Source: Paracoccus sulfuroxidans (GTDB lineage: Bacteria > Pseudomonadota > Alphaproteobacteria > Rhodobacterales > Rhodobacteraceae). From it: a DNA stretch of 64,000 nucleotides. The position numbers and the translations under genes are program-made. Under the pieces are notes generated by a model. The model made no database searches. It worked only from the letters and a program-made list of their open reading frames with translations, and was not told the origin of the DNA. Positions 54,379-62,826 of the stretch are shown here, in pieces (position 1 is the stretch's first letter; every line of letters starts with the position of its first letter). The stretch covers positions 186,001-250,000 of the forward strand of contig NZ_VLKU01000003.1 in NCBI RefSeq assembly GCF_007830335.1, given 5' to 3'.

Positions 54379-55325
54379 CCGCCACCATCCTCAGCATTCG
54401 CGCGGCGGGACCGCTGGTGACCATTCAGGACGGCGGGCGGCGCGGGCTGATGCGCTTTGGCGTGCCGCATTCGGGGCCGATGGACCGGCTGGCCTTTGCG
54501 GCGGCGAACCGCGCGCTTGGGAATACGCCCGACGCCCCGGTGATCGAGGTCTCGCTGGCGGGTCTGAGCCTGTCCTGCGAGGAAGGTGAGGTCGGCATTG
54601 CCATCGCCGGTGGCGGCTTCATCGTGGATCACGCGGGGCACAAGGGCGGCTCGTGGCAGGTGCTGACGCTGCGCGCGGGGCAGGTGTTGCGCATTCGCCC
54701 CGGGTTTCGCGGCAGCTGGTGCTATCTGGCGCTGGCCGGAGCGCTTGAGGCGCAGGAATGGCTGGGCAGCGCCTCGACCCATACCATGTCGGGACTGGGC
54801 GGCGGGGCGCTGGTACCGGGGCAGATGCTGACAGTCCGCGATGCCCGCCGGGTCGCGGCGCAGGACCTGCCTTGCCCGCTGATCGCGCGGCCGCGCCCCG
54901 TGGTCCATGTCACGAAAGGTCCGCAGGACCGCTATTTCAGCGCCGCCGCCTGGCAGGAGTTCATACAGGGCGACTGGCGGCTGACGCCCTCGGGCGATCG
55001 GATGGGGGTGCGGCTCTCGGGGCCGCTGCTGGTGCCGCAAGGCCCGCTCGACATGCCGTCCGAGCCTGTGGTGCGCGGCTCGGTGCAGGTGGCGGGCGAC
55101 GGGGTGGCGACGGTGCTGCTGGCCGATCATCAGACGACCGGAGGCTATCCGCGCATCGCGACCGTGCTTGACTGTGATCTGGACGGGCTGGCGCAACTGC
55201 GCCCGCGCGACCGCCTCCGCTTCATCCCGGTCACGGGGCCCGAGGCCGTGGCGATGGCCCGCAGCCGGGCCGGGGTCATCGCACGCTTCTTGGAGGGTAT
55301 CGACAGGCTGGCCAGCCCCGATTGA
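54375..55325 (+). CDS. pxpC: 5-oxoprolinase subunit C (KipA/biotin-dependent carboxyltransferase family)
   Basis: 316 residues of the AHS2/KipA fold: GPLVTIQDGGRRGLMRFGVPHSGPMDRLAF, ALAGALEAQEWLGSASTHTMSGLGG and VKGS-type repeats ending in ADHQTTGGYPRIATV. Third gene of the pxp operon. The end is convergent with the flavin monooxygenase gene, 24 bases apart. Confidence 0.92.
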   Translation: MTATILSIRAAGPLVTIQDGGRRGLMRFGVPHSGPMDRLAFAAANRALGNTPDAPVIEVSLAGLSLSCEEGEVGIAIAGGGFIVDHAGHKGGSWQVLTLRAGQVLRIRPGFRGSWCYLALAGALEAQEWLGSASTHTMSGLGGGALVPGQMLTVRDARRVAAQDLPCPLIARPRPVVHVTKGPQDRYFSAAAWQEFIQGDWRLTPSGDRMGVRLSGPLLVPQGPLDMPSEPVVRGSVQVAGDGVATVLLADHQTTGGYPRIATVLDCDLDGLAQLRPRDRLRFIPVTGPEAVAMARSRAGVIARFLEGIDRLASPD

Positions 55326-55349
55326 CAGGGCTGGCCGGGTGTTCAGACC

Positions 55350-57152
55350 TCAGCTGAGGTGATGCGGCTTCTGCATGCCGTAGACCTGCGTCTCGATCCC
55401 TTCGGCCCGCGCTTTCAGTTGCAGCGAAAGATAGCGCGAATAGTGCCGCGACTGATGCAGGTTGCCGCCGTGGAACCACAGCCCCTCTTGCTGCGTGGGC
55501 TTCCACATATTGCGCTGCTCGCCTTCCCAAGGCCCCGGGTCTTTCGTCGTGCCCGAGCCAAGGCCCCAGCATTTCCCGACCTTATCCGCGACTTCCTGCG
55601 AGATCAGATCCGCCGCCCAGCCGTTCATCGAGCCATAGCCGGTCGCATAGATCACCAGATCGGCGGGCAGTTCGGTGCCGTCGTCCAGAAGCACGCCGGT
55701 TTCCGTCAGACGCTCGATCCCCTTGCCGGATTGCAGCTTGATCGAACCGTCGATGACCAGATCGCAGGCGCCCACGTCGATGTAATAGCCCGAGCCACGG
55801 CGCAGGTATTTCATGAACAGCCCCGAGTCATCATCGCCGAAGTCCAGCATGAAGCCTGCGTCTTCCAGCTTCTGATAGAACTCGGCATCCCGCTCGCGGA
55901 TCGCGTTGTAAACCGGTACCTGAAAATCGGCCATGATCGCATAGGGAAGCGAGGCGAAGATCATATCGGCCTTGTCGGTCGTGACACCATTCGCCAAGGC
56001 GCGCTCGGAATATAGATCGCCAAGCCCGATCTCCATCAGGCTATCCGACTTCACGATATGGGTCGATGAGCGCTGCACCATCGTCACATCCGCGCCGCCT
56101 TCCCAAAGCGCCGCGCAAATGTCATGGGCCGAGTTATTCGCGCCGATCACGACAACCTTCTTGCCCTTATAGGCATCGGGGCCGGGGTGTTGGCTCGAAT
56201 GCTGCTGTTCGCCCTTGAAGACGTCCTGACCGGGGATCGCGGGGACATTGGCCTTGCCCGACATGCCGGTCGCCAGCACCAGTTGTTTCGGGTGCAGCGT
56301 GATCTCCTTGCCGTCACGCTCGACCACAACGGTCCATTCGCCCTTCGCTTCGTCGTATTTCGCCGATTTCGCGGTCGTCGAGGACCAGTAGTTCAACTCC
56401 ATGACCTTGGTGTACATTTCCAGCCAGTCGCCGACCTTGTCCTTCGGCGCGAAGACCGGCCAGTTGTCGGGGAAGGGGATATAGGGCAGGTGGTCATACC
56501 AGACCGGGTCGTGGAGGCAGAGCGATTTGTAGCGGTTCCTCCACTGATCGCCCGGACGCGGGTGCTTGTCGACGATGATCGCAGGCACGCCAAGCTGGCG
56601 CAGACGTGCGCCAAGGGCGATGCCGCCCTGACCGCCGCCGATAACCAACACGTAAGGTTGCGTCTCGAAGCCAAGCGTCGCCGCCTCATCCTCGCGCTTT
56701 TCCTTCCAGGTGCGGCGGTTCGGATCGTGGCCGTGCTCGGCCCCCATCGGGCGACGGATGCCGCGCGGCTCCTCATGGCCCTTCAACTCATGCAGCGTGG
56801 TCAGCAGGGTCCAGATCTTGCCGTCCTTCATGCGGATATGGCCGACGCCACGCCCGGTTTCGGTCTCAAGGATCAGCCAGCCCTCGGTCACGCCATCGGC
56901 CGAGGTCACGTTCTCCTTCGGGTCCAGCGCAATCGACACCGGCTTGATATGGGAAAGCTGCGCCTTCGCCATGTCGCGGACCTGCGCCGGGCCCTCCATC
57001 GTCTTCAGGTTCCAGGTGAAGGCCGCAAGGTCGCGCCAATAGCCGCTGTCCAGAAACAGCGCGGCGGCCGCATCGGCATCTTGCGCGACAAGCGCGTCAT
57101 TCAGGTTTGCGACCAGTTGAGTCAGGTCGGACTGGGGTTGTTGGTCGAGCAT
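55350..57152 (-). CDS. flavin-containing monooxygenase with N-terminal NTF2-like domain
   Basis: 600 residues from ATG 57152 (AAGGAGGAGAG ribosome site). Residues about 8-125 look like an NTF2/SnoaL-like domain; then comes an FAD site VLVIGGGQGGIALGARLRQLGVPAIIVDKHPRPGDQWRNRYKSL (split GxGxxG) and an NADPH site VVVIGANNSAHDICAALWEGGADVTMVQRS, as in group B monooxygenases (FMO/Baeyer-Villiger). The substrate is unknown. It is divergent from an AcoR-like regulator, the usual pairing for inducible oxidation of ketones or alcohols. Confidence 0.87.
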   Translation of the reverse strand: MLDQQPQSDLTQLVANLNDALVAQDADAAAALFLDSGYWRDLAAFTWNLKTMEGPAQVRDMAKAQLSHIKPVSIALDPKENVTSADGVTEGWLILETETGRGVGHIRMKDGKIWTLLTTLHELKGHEEPRGIRRPMGAEHGHDPNRRTWKEKREDEAATLGFETQPYVLVIGGGQGGIALGARLRQLGVPAIIVDKHPRPGDQWRNRYKSLCLHDPVWYDHLPYIPFPDNWPVFAPKDKVGDWLEMYTKVMELNYWSSTTAKSAKYDEAKGEWTVVVERDGKEITLHPKQLVLATGMSGKANVPAIPGQDVFKGEQQHSSQHPGPDAYKGKKVVVIGANNSAHDICAALWEGGADVTMVQRSSTHIVKSDSLMEIGLGDLYSERALANGVTTDKADMIFASLPYAIMADFQVPVYNAIRERDAEFYQKLEDAGFMLDFGDDDSGLFMKYLRRGSGYYIDVGACDLVIDGSIKLQSGKGIERLTETGVLLDDGTELPADLVIYATGYGSMNGWAADLISQEVADKVGKCWGLGSGTTKDPGPWEGEQRNMWKPTQQEGLWFHGGNLHQSRHYSRYLSLQLKARAEGIETQVYGMQKPHHLS

Positions 57153-57284
57153 CTCTCCTCCTTCGCTCTGGCAGGGGCGGGCTCCTCTTCCCGCTGGTTC
57201 CTTGAAATAAGCATCCGTCTGGCTTGGATTGGTCCAAAGCAGAAAAAGCGCATCGTGCAAAATCAACGGCTTGGCGATCTGGGG

Positions 57285-57303
57285 TGTGGCACGCGATGCA
57301 ACA
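57285..57303. promoter_or_regulatory. inverted repeat TGTnGCA-N5-TGCnACA between monooxygenase and regulator genes
   Basis: TGTGGCACGCGATGCAACA is a perfect interrupted inverted repeat. Its left part GGTGTGGC recurs 21 bases downstream (57304-57311), two helical turns away. Position about 130 bases upstream of the monooxygenase start suits an activator site for the divergent regulator. Confidence 0.55.
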
Positions 57304-57385
57304 GGTGTGGCGCGGGGATGAGACGAAAGACCATTTGGCGCTCTGGTCCCAAGGCGCTAACCTGACCTGAGGGGGAGGAGTGACG

Positions 57386-57448
57386 ATGACCAAAGGGAAA
57401 TCCGTTCTGCTGTCGGGCGCCCTGACCCGCGATCTTCCGGAAAGTTGA
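57386..57448 (+). CDS. possible 20-codon leader peptide before the AcoR-like regulator
   Basis: ATG 57386 follows a strong GGGGGAGGAG ribosome site and encodes a 20-residue peptide (begins MTKGKSVLL), ending 12 bases before the regulator ATG. The regulator's own start has only a weak site, so translation may be coupled through this small frame. No homology claimed. Confidence 0.4.
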   Translation: MTKGKSVLLSGALTRDLPES

Positions 57449-57460
57449 CAGGCGGCCCTG

Positions 57461-59329
57461 ATGGATGACCTGCACCACATCCGAGAGATCGAAAGCGTCT
57501 GGCAGGGGCAGGGTGCCACGCGTGATCCGATCGTGCTGGAAAGCTGGCTGCGCTGCCTCAACGACTATGGCCTTGACCCGACGATCCGCGCCGCCGCCCA
57601 TATAGTCACTGACCGCGAGTTGCGCGAGCATCGCCAGCGCGCCGATGACCTGATCAACATTGCCCGCGTGGGCATCGAGCGGCTGTATGGGCTGGTCGCC
57701 GGGCAGAACTATGTCCTGCTGCTGGCCGACCGGGCGGGCGTCACGGTGGAATATCTGGGCGATGAGCGTCAGAAGGCCGCGCTGCGCAGGGGCGGGCTCT
57801 ACATGGGGGCCGAATGGTCCGAGGCCCGCGCGGGTACCTGCGCCGTGGGCGCATGCCTTGAGGCGGGCGAGGCGCTGATCATCCACCAGACCGACCATTT
57901 CGATACGACGCATGCGGGCCTTTCCTGCACCGCCGCGCCGATTTTCGACACGCAGGGGCAGCTGGTCGCGGCGCTGGATCTGTCGCTGCTGGCCTCGCCT
58001 TTGCCGCGCGCCAGCCAGTCGATGGCGCTTAACCTCGTGCGCCAGACGGTGCGCCGGATCGAGCTGGCCAATATTCTGGCTGAAAGCCGTCATGATTGGG
58101 TGTTGCGGCTGGCCTCGGGTCCCGAGGCGCTGGAGGGCGATCCCGATTGCGCACTGGCGCTGGATGGGTCCGGGCGGGTGATCGGGGCCACGAATGGCGC
58201 GATGCGGCTGCTGGCGACGGCGGCCGGGCGGGACTGGCGCGACGGGCGGGGGCTGATCGGGCGCACAGTCTCGGACTTTCTGCAGATCCGCACCGACCGG
58301 CTGGACGATCTGACGCAGGCGCAACCGGCGCAGAACCGGCTGATCGAGACCCGCGACGGCCACCACCTTTTCGCCCTTGTGACCGAGCCGCAGCCCCGGC
58401 CGGTGCGCCAGCCGCGCCGCGCGCCCGCGAAGAACGTGCCTCTGCCCGCGCCGCTGGCCCGGCTTTCGGGCGACGATCCGGTGATGGCGCAGATCCTGTC
58501 GCGGGCGGCGATGATCGCGCATTCGGCGCTGCCGGTGGTGATCACGGGGCCGACCGGATCGGGCAAGCTGACGCTGGCGCAGGCGATCCATCAGGCGGGC
58601 GGGCGCGGGCCAGTGCTGGCGCTGTCTTGCGCCGATCTGGCCGACCCCGAGGCCGAGGCGCAGCTGATGGGCCGCGTCGCCGCGCGCAAGACCGAGTCCG
58701 GCCTGCTCGCTGAACTGTCGGGCGGCACGCTGATCCTGCAAAACCTCGAGGATCTGACCGAGCGCATGCAGATCCGCCTGTCGCGCCTGCTGGCCGAGGG
58801 CAGCTATGTGCCCTTGGGCGGGCTACGCCCGGTGCAGGCGGATGTGCGCGTCATCGGCACCAGTCCGCGCGATCTGGCCACGCTGGTCGCGGCGGGCGGG
58901 ATGCGAGCCGATTTCTTCCACCGGATCGAGGGGGCGGGCTTCCATCTGCCCGGCCTTGCCGCGCGTCAGGACCTTTTGTGGCTGGCCGACCGGATGATGA
59001 CCGATGCGCTTGGCCGCCGCATCGACCTTGGACCCGAGGCGCTGCGCCGCCTGACCCGGCACAACTGGCCGGGCAATCTGCGCGAACTCAGCCATGTGGT
59101 GCACCGCTGGCAGGCTGCGGTCGCGGCGGGGACCGACCCGGGCGAGGCGCTGCAGGCCAGCATCGGCCCGACCACGGCGCAGGTCGCGGTGCAGGGCAGC
59201 GAGACCGAGGCGGCGGTGCTGCGCCGTCTGCTGGAGGACAGCGGCGGCAATATCTCGCTTTGCGCGCGGCGGATGGGGGTCGACCGCTCGACCATCCACC
59301 GGCGTCTGCGGCGGTTGGGCCTGCAATAG
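57461..59329 (+). CDS. AcoR-like GAF/AAA+/Fis regulator with degenerate, GAFTGA-less central domain
   Basis: 622 residues: an N-terminal sensor region (about 25-205, RIGIERLYGL-type GAF), a central AAA+ region (about 335-540) and a C-terminal Fis-type helix-turn-helix (NISLCARRMGVDRSTIHRRLRRLGL). Walker A is GPTGSGKLTL, but the Walker B site reads GGTLILQNLEDL where family members have FLDE, and the GAFTGA loop that contacts sigma54 is missing (MGRVAARKTESGLLAEL lies there). So it probably does not drive sigma54 transcription and may use sigma70. Divergent from the monooxygenase, its likely target. Confidence 0.85.
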   Translation: MDDLHHIREIESVWQGQGATRDPIVLESWLRCLNDYGLDPTIRAAAHIVTDRELREHRQRADDLINIARVGIERLYGLVAGQNYVLLLADRAGVTVEYLGDERQKAALRRGGLYMGAEWSEARAGTCAVGACLEAGEALIIHQTDHFDTTHAGLSCTAAPIFDTQGQLVAALDLSLLASPLPRASQSMALNLVRQTVRRIELANILAESRHDWVLRLASGPEALEGDPDCALALDGSGRVIGATNGAMRLLATAAGRDWRDGRGLIGRTVSDFLQIRTDRLDDLTQAQPAQNRLIETRDGHHLFALVTEPQPRPVRQPRRAPAKNVPLPAPLARLSGDDPVMAQILSRAAMIAHSALPVVITGPTGSGKLTLAQAIHQAGGRGPVLALSCADLADPEAEAQLMGRVAARKTESGLLAELSGGTLILQNLEDLTERMQIRLSRLLAEGSYVPLGGLRPVQADVRVIGTSPRDLATLVAAGGMRADFFHRIEGAGFHLPGLAARQDLLWLADRMMTDALGRRIDLGPEALRRLTRHNWPGNLRELSHVVHRWQAAVAAGTDPGEALQASIGPTTAQVAVQGSETEAAVLRRLLEDSGGNISLCARRMGVDRSTIHRRLRRLGLQ

Positions 59330-59509
59330 CCGGGCGCGACGCATCGGCGGATTCCTCCCTGAATTCGGGCAGGATTTCGCAACTTAGCGGCAACGCAGAG
59401 CAAAAATATCGCGCCTTTGTGAGCAGGGGGCTTGCGAGCCAGGCGTTTGGCGGCGATGGATGGTGCTGAAATCTCAGAAAAATCACAAGACCAGCCGCAA
59501 GGACCCGAC

Positions 59510-60940
59510 ATGGACGGCCACCCCCGATTGTTGAAGCGCGCGCCGCGCCCTCTTGCGGCCCGTCTGGCGCGCCTGCTGCGCCCTGTCGCGATGGCCATGG
59601 GGCTGGGGGCGGCGGCGATGACCCCGGCGCTGGCGCAGCACATGTCCTATAACCTGCCGCCGGACGTCTCGGCCGATCAAGTGGCGCGGATGGAAAGCGT
59701 GCGTCGGGGGCTGTTCGCCCGGATTCAGGCCAACCCCTCGGATCTGGATGCGGCGTTCAAATATGCGGCGCTCTCGGCCCGGCTGGGCGATTTCGAGGCC
59801 GCGATCTCGACCTATGAGCGGATGCTGATCGCCGTGCCCGGCACGCCCCGGCTGCAGCTGGAACTGGGCGCGCTTTACTATCGGCTGGGCTCGCTTGAGG
59901 TGGCGCAGGGCTATTTCGACCGCGTTGCCGCGCGCTCGGACGTGCCGGACCCCGTGCGCCAGAGGATCGAGGCCTATGACCGCGCGATCAAGGCGCAGAA
60001 AAAGGAAACGACCGGTTTCTCGGCCCGGATCACCATGGGCGGGCGCTATCAGACGAATGCGAACTCGGCCCCGACTGGGGCGACGGTCAGCCTGCTCGAC
60101 GGGTTTGAATTCGTGCTGGATGAGGATTCGCGCGGCGCTTCGGACATCAGCGCGCTGCTCTCGGGACAGATGCGCTACAAGCTGCCGATCTCGCGCCATG
60201 GCGATGTGCTGGAGTTCGGCGTGGCGGGCAGCCTGTCGCAGTTCCGCGACCGCGACGAGCTGATCTCGCGCGCGGTCGAGGCACGGGTCGGCCCCGAGTT
60301 TTCGCTGAACCGCTTTGGCCTGAAAGGCGCGCGGCTGTCCTTGCATGCGGTCGCGGGCTCGGCCTGGCTGGGCGGCGCGCGCTATGTCGACAGCAAGGGC
60401 ATCAGCATGGGCTACCGCATGCCCGTGGGGCGGCGCATGCAGGCCTCGGCGCTGGTGGAATGGCGCGATGAGGATTACCGCAACTCGACCCAATGGGCGC
60501 GGGCGGCGGATCTGAGCGGCCATCGGCTGCGGGTGAACGCGATCCTGACCCGTCAGCTTTCCGCCGATTGGCAGGTCTTCGGCGGCTTCACATGGGAGCG
60601 GCGGACCGCCCGCGTCGATTATCACGCCTATCGCGAGACCGGGCTGCAGGCGGGCTTCAGCCATCGCTATGCGCCGCTGATCGGATCGGATCCCCGGCCC
60701 TGGACCGTCTCGGCGCTGGCCCGCATCGCGCGGCGCGACAATGACGCGCCGAACCCGCTGGTCAGCCGTCGCTACAGTCAGGAAAGCACCGAATATACCG
60801 TGCAGGTGGTGCAGACGATCCCGCTGACCGAGAAGGCCGAGATGCAATTCTATGCCGGATGGCGGGGCGCGAATTCGAACTATGACCTGCGCGACTACGA
60901 TGACCGTTACCTGGGCTTTTCCCTCTCGCAGAGCTTTTGA
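59510..60940 (+). CDS. TPR protein with C-terminal outer-membrane barrel (Slam-like)
   Basis: 476 residues from ATG 59510 (AAGGA upstream). A long signal peptide ends MTPALAQ (about 43); residues about 55-165 hold tetratricopeptide-like repeats (LDAAFKYAALSARLGDFEAAISTYERML, LQLELGALYYRLGSLEVAQGYFDRV). From about 170 the protein is rich in alternating aromatic strands beginning ARITMGGRYQTNANSAP and ending in Phe (GFSLSQSF), the mark of an outer-membrane beta-barrel. TPR plus barrel of this size is the layout of surface lipoprotein assembly modifiers (Slam, DUF560). Eight bases before the FecR gene. Role inferred: exports the next gene's product. Confidence 0.78.
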   Translation: MDGHPRLLKRAPRPLAARLARLLRPVAMAMGLGAAAMTPALAQHMSYNLPPDVSADQVARMESVRRGLFARIQANPSDLDAAFKYAALSARLGDFEAAISTYERMLIAVPGTPRLQLELGALYYRLGSLEVAQGYFDRVAARSDVPDPVRQRIEAYDRAIKAQKKETTGFSARITMGGRYQTNANSAPTGATVSLLDGFEFVLDEDSRGASDISALLSGQMRYKLPISRHGDVLEFGVAGSLSQFRDRDELISRAVEARVGPEFSLNRFGLKGARLSLHAVAGSAWLGGARYVDSKGISMGYRMPVGRRMQASALVEWRDEDYRNSTQWARAADLSGHRLRVNAILTRQLSADWQVFGGFTWERRTARVDYHAYRETGLQAGFSHRYAPLIGSDPRPWTVSALARIARRDNDAPNPLVSRRYSQESTEYTVQVVQTIPLTEKAEMQFYAGWRGANSNYDLRDYDDRYLGFSLSQSF

Positions 60941-60948
60941 GGCGACCG

Positions 60949-62826
60949 ATGACCAACCGCAAGATCCTTGCTGTGCTGCTGCTGGGCACGACGTTTTCGG
61001 GCCTGCATCTGAAGGCGCTGGCCGAAAACTCGGTGGGCGTGACCTCGGCGGTGACGCCTGCGGCCAATACCGCCGCACCGGGGCAGGGGATGGAGGTGGT
61101 CCGGCTGGGCAAGAACGTCATCCTCGACCAGCGGTTCGAGACCGATGCGACGGGGGTGGTGCAGATCCTTCTGGCGGACGGGTCCAGCTTTACCGTCGGC
61201 CCGCGCTCTGATCTGATGATCGACCGGTTTGTCTATGACCCCGATGCCGGAACGGCCGAGCTGGCCGCCCGCACCTCGCGCGGGGTCCTGCGCTTCATCG
61301 GTGGCGCGGCCTCGAAATCGGGCGAGGCGCGGCTGACGACGCCGGTCGGCGTGGCCGGTATCCGCGGCGCGGTGGTCGAGACGAATTTCGCCACCGATGG
61401 CTCGGGCGCGGTCGGCAATCCGCAGCAGCCGCAACTCGCGCTGCTCTATGGCCGCTCGCTGACGCTGTACCTGCCGGATGGCCGGGTCGAGGTCCTGACC
61501 GAGCCCGGCACCGGCATGACTGTCCAGCCCGCGCCGGCTGCGCAGTTTCCCGTGGTTGCCATCCTGCCCTGGACGCAAAGCCTGATGCCGTTCGAGCAGT
61601 CTTTCCCGACCGGGGCCACGCCTGACCTTCAGCTGGCGGCGATGATCGCGGCGGTGCTGGCCAGCAACCCGAACGGGCTTGCGGGCTTCAGCGGGCCGCC
61701 GCAGCCGGTGCCGATGGTGAATTTCGGCAATAGCGCGGGCCCGGATGCGCCGGTGCTGCCGATCCTGCCCGACGACATCTTCTGGGAACAGATCGCCGAA
61801 GGACCGGACGACCCCGAGCCGCCCGTCGACCCCGAGCCTCCGGTTGATCCGGAGCCGCCCGTCGACCCCGAGCCTCCGGTCGATCCGGAACCGCCCGTCG
61901 ACCCCGAGCCTCCGGTCGATCCGGAACCGCCTGTGGACCCCGAGCCCCCGGTTGACCCGGAGCCGCCCGTCGATCCAGAGCCCCCGGTCGATCCGGAACC
62001 GCCTGTGGACCCCGAGCCGCCCATCGACCCCGAGCCGCCGGTGGAGCCGACGCTCAGCTATTCCGGCGTCTACACCGGCTTTGCGGTCGGCGCGGTCCCC
62101 GGACGCCTGTTCGCCGATCGTGGCACGGCGGAAATGAGCTTCAACCCCGACACCGGCGCGTTTCAGGGCAATATCGTGATCCCGTCGCTTCCAGCCGACA
62201 ACCTGATCGCCTCGGACCCGCAGGGCTATCGCGCCGATGATGATTTCGGCGCGACCGGCCCGAATCTGACGGTGAGTTCGGGCACCGGGCAGCTTTGCGA
62301 ATGCGAGTTCATGCAATGGGGCAGCTGGTCCGCGACCGACCTCGGCGACGGAACTGGCGATCCGATCAACGTCGAGACCGGTTATTGGGTCACGGGTGAC
62401 ATCACGCCCGCCGCCGAGCATCCGCTGAGCGGCAGTGCCTCTTACGCGGGCAGCGCGATTGGCACGGTGACGCAGGGCGGGGTCAGTTCGGAAGCGCGGG
62501 GCGATCTGGCGGCCTCGGTCGATTTCGGGACCGGGCTGGGCGATATCGCCATCACCAATTTCGACGGCTACAGCTTTGGTGCAAGCCAGGTGCCGATGGG
62601 CGCGAACAGCGCCTCGGTCACGCCCGAGGGGACCTTCGGCGGCGGCTTGCAGGGCCTGAATGGCGAGATGCTGGAAGGCCAGTTCGAAGGCGCATTCGTG
62701 GCCAATGGCGCTGATCCGGTGGGGGGCGTGATCGGCGGCTTCTCGGCCTATGTCGGGGTGGATGACTGGTATGCCTCGGGTGTCTTTGCGGGCTCGTCCC
62801 TGAATCCGACGCCCTCGCCGAATTGA
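60949..62826 (+). CDS. secreted FecR-domain protein with Pro-rich repeats and TbpB-like C-terminal barrel
   Basis: 625 residues. Signal peptide MTNRKILAVLLLGTTFSGLHLKALA without a lipobox Cys; FecR domain about 45-150 (VQILLADGSSFTVGPRSDLMIDRFVYD, TTPVGVAGIRGAVVE); spacer; 13 DPEPPV repeats (288-365); then a C-terminal beta-rich domain (about 370-620). That domain has SYAGSAIGTV, a DFGTGLGDI strand and GTFGGGLQGLNGEMLEGQFEGAF...VGGVIGGFSAY near 560-605, the pattern of the eight-stranded C-terminal barrels of TbpB-like Slam substrates. Non-lipidated Slam clients with this barrel are known (hemophilin type). TGATG overlap with the CHASE2 gene. Confidence 0.78.
   Translation: MTNRKILAVLLLGTTFSGLHLKALAENSVGVTSAVTPAANTAAPGQGMEVVRLGKNVILDQRFETDATGVVQILLADGSSFTVGPRSDLMIDRFVYDPDAGTAELAARTSRGVLRFIGGAASKSGEARLTTPVGVAGIRGAVVETNFATDGSGAVGNPQQPQLALLYGRSLTLYLPDGRVEVLTEPGTGMTVQPAPAAQFPVVAILPWTQSLMPFEQSFPTGATPDLQLAAMIAAVLASNPNGLAGFSGPPQPVPMVNFGNSAGPDAPVLPILPDDIFWEQIAEGPDDPEPPVDPEPPVDPEPPVDPEPPVDPEPPVDPEPPVDPEPPVDPEPPVDPEPPVDPEPPVDPEPPVDPEPPIDPEPPVEPTLSYSGVYTGFAVGAVPGRLFADRGTAEMSFNPDTGAFQGNIVIPSLPADNLIASDPQGYRADDDFGATGPNLTVSSGTGQLCECEFMQWGSWSATDLGDGTGDPINVETGYWVTGDITPAAEHPLSGSASYAGSAIGTVTQGGVSSEARGDLAASVDFGTGLGDIAITNFDGYSFGASQVPMGANSASVTPEGTFGGGLQGLNGEMLEGQFEGAFVANGADPVGGVIGGFSAYVGVDDWYASGVFAGSSLNPTPSPN
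61810..62043 (+). repeat. 13 tandem 18-base repeats encoding DPEPPV
   Basis: Thirteen in-frame units; at protein level all read DPEPP followed by Val (one Ile). Nucleotide copies alternate between two codon versions (GACCCCGAGCC... and GATCCGGAACC...), suggesting expansion of a 36-base pair of units. It forms a stiff, acidic Pro-rich linker between the FecR and C-terminal domains. Confidence 0.95.

Noticed and set aside
57201-57210. CTTGAAATAA, part of the aromatic-CoA operator, upstream of the monooxygenase
   Set aside because: Only one half-site is present; the other half of the palindrome is missing, so chance is likely.
57224-57240. Possible sigma54 -24/-12 promoter (GG and GC correctly spaced) before the monooxygenase
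   Set aside because: Only the GG and GC match; flanking consensus bases do not, and the divergent regulator lacks the sigma54-contact loop.
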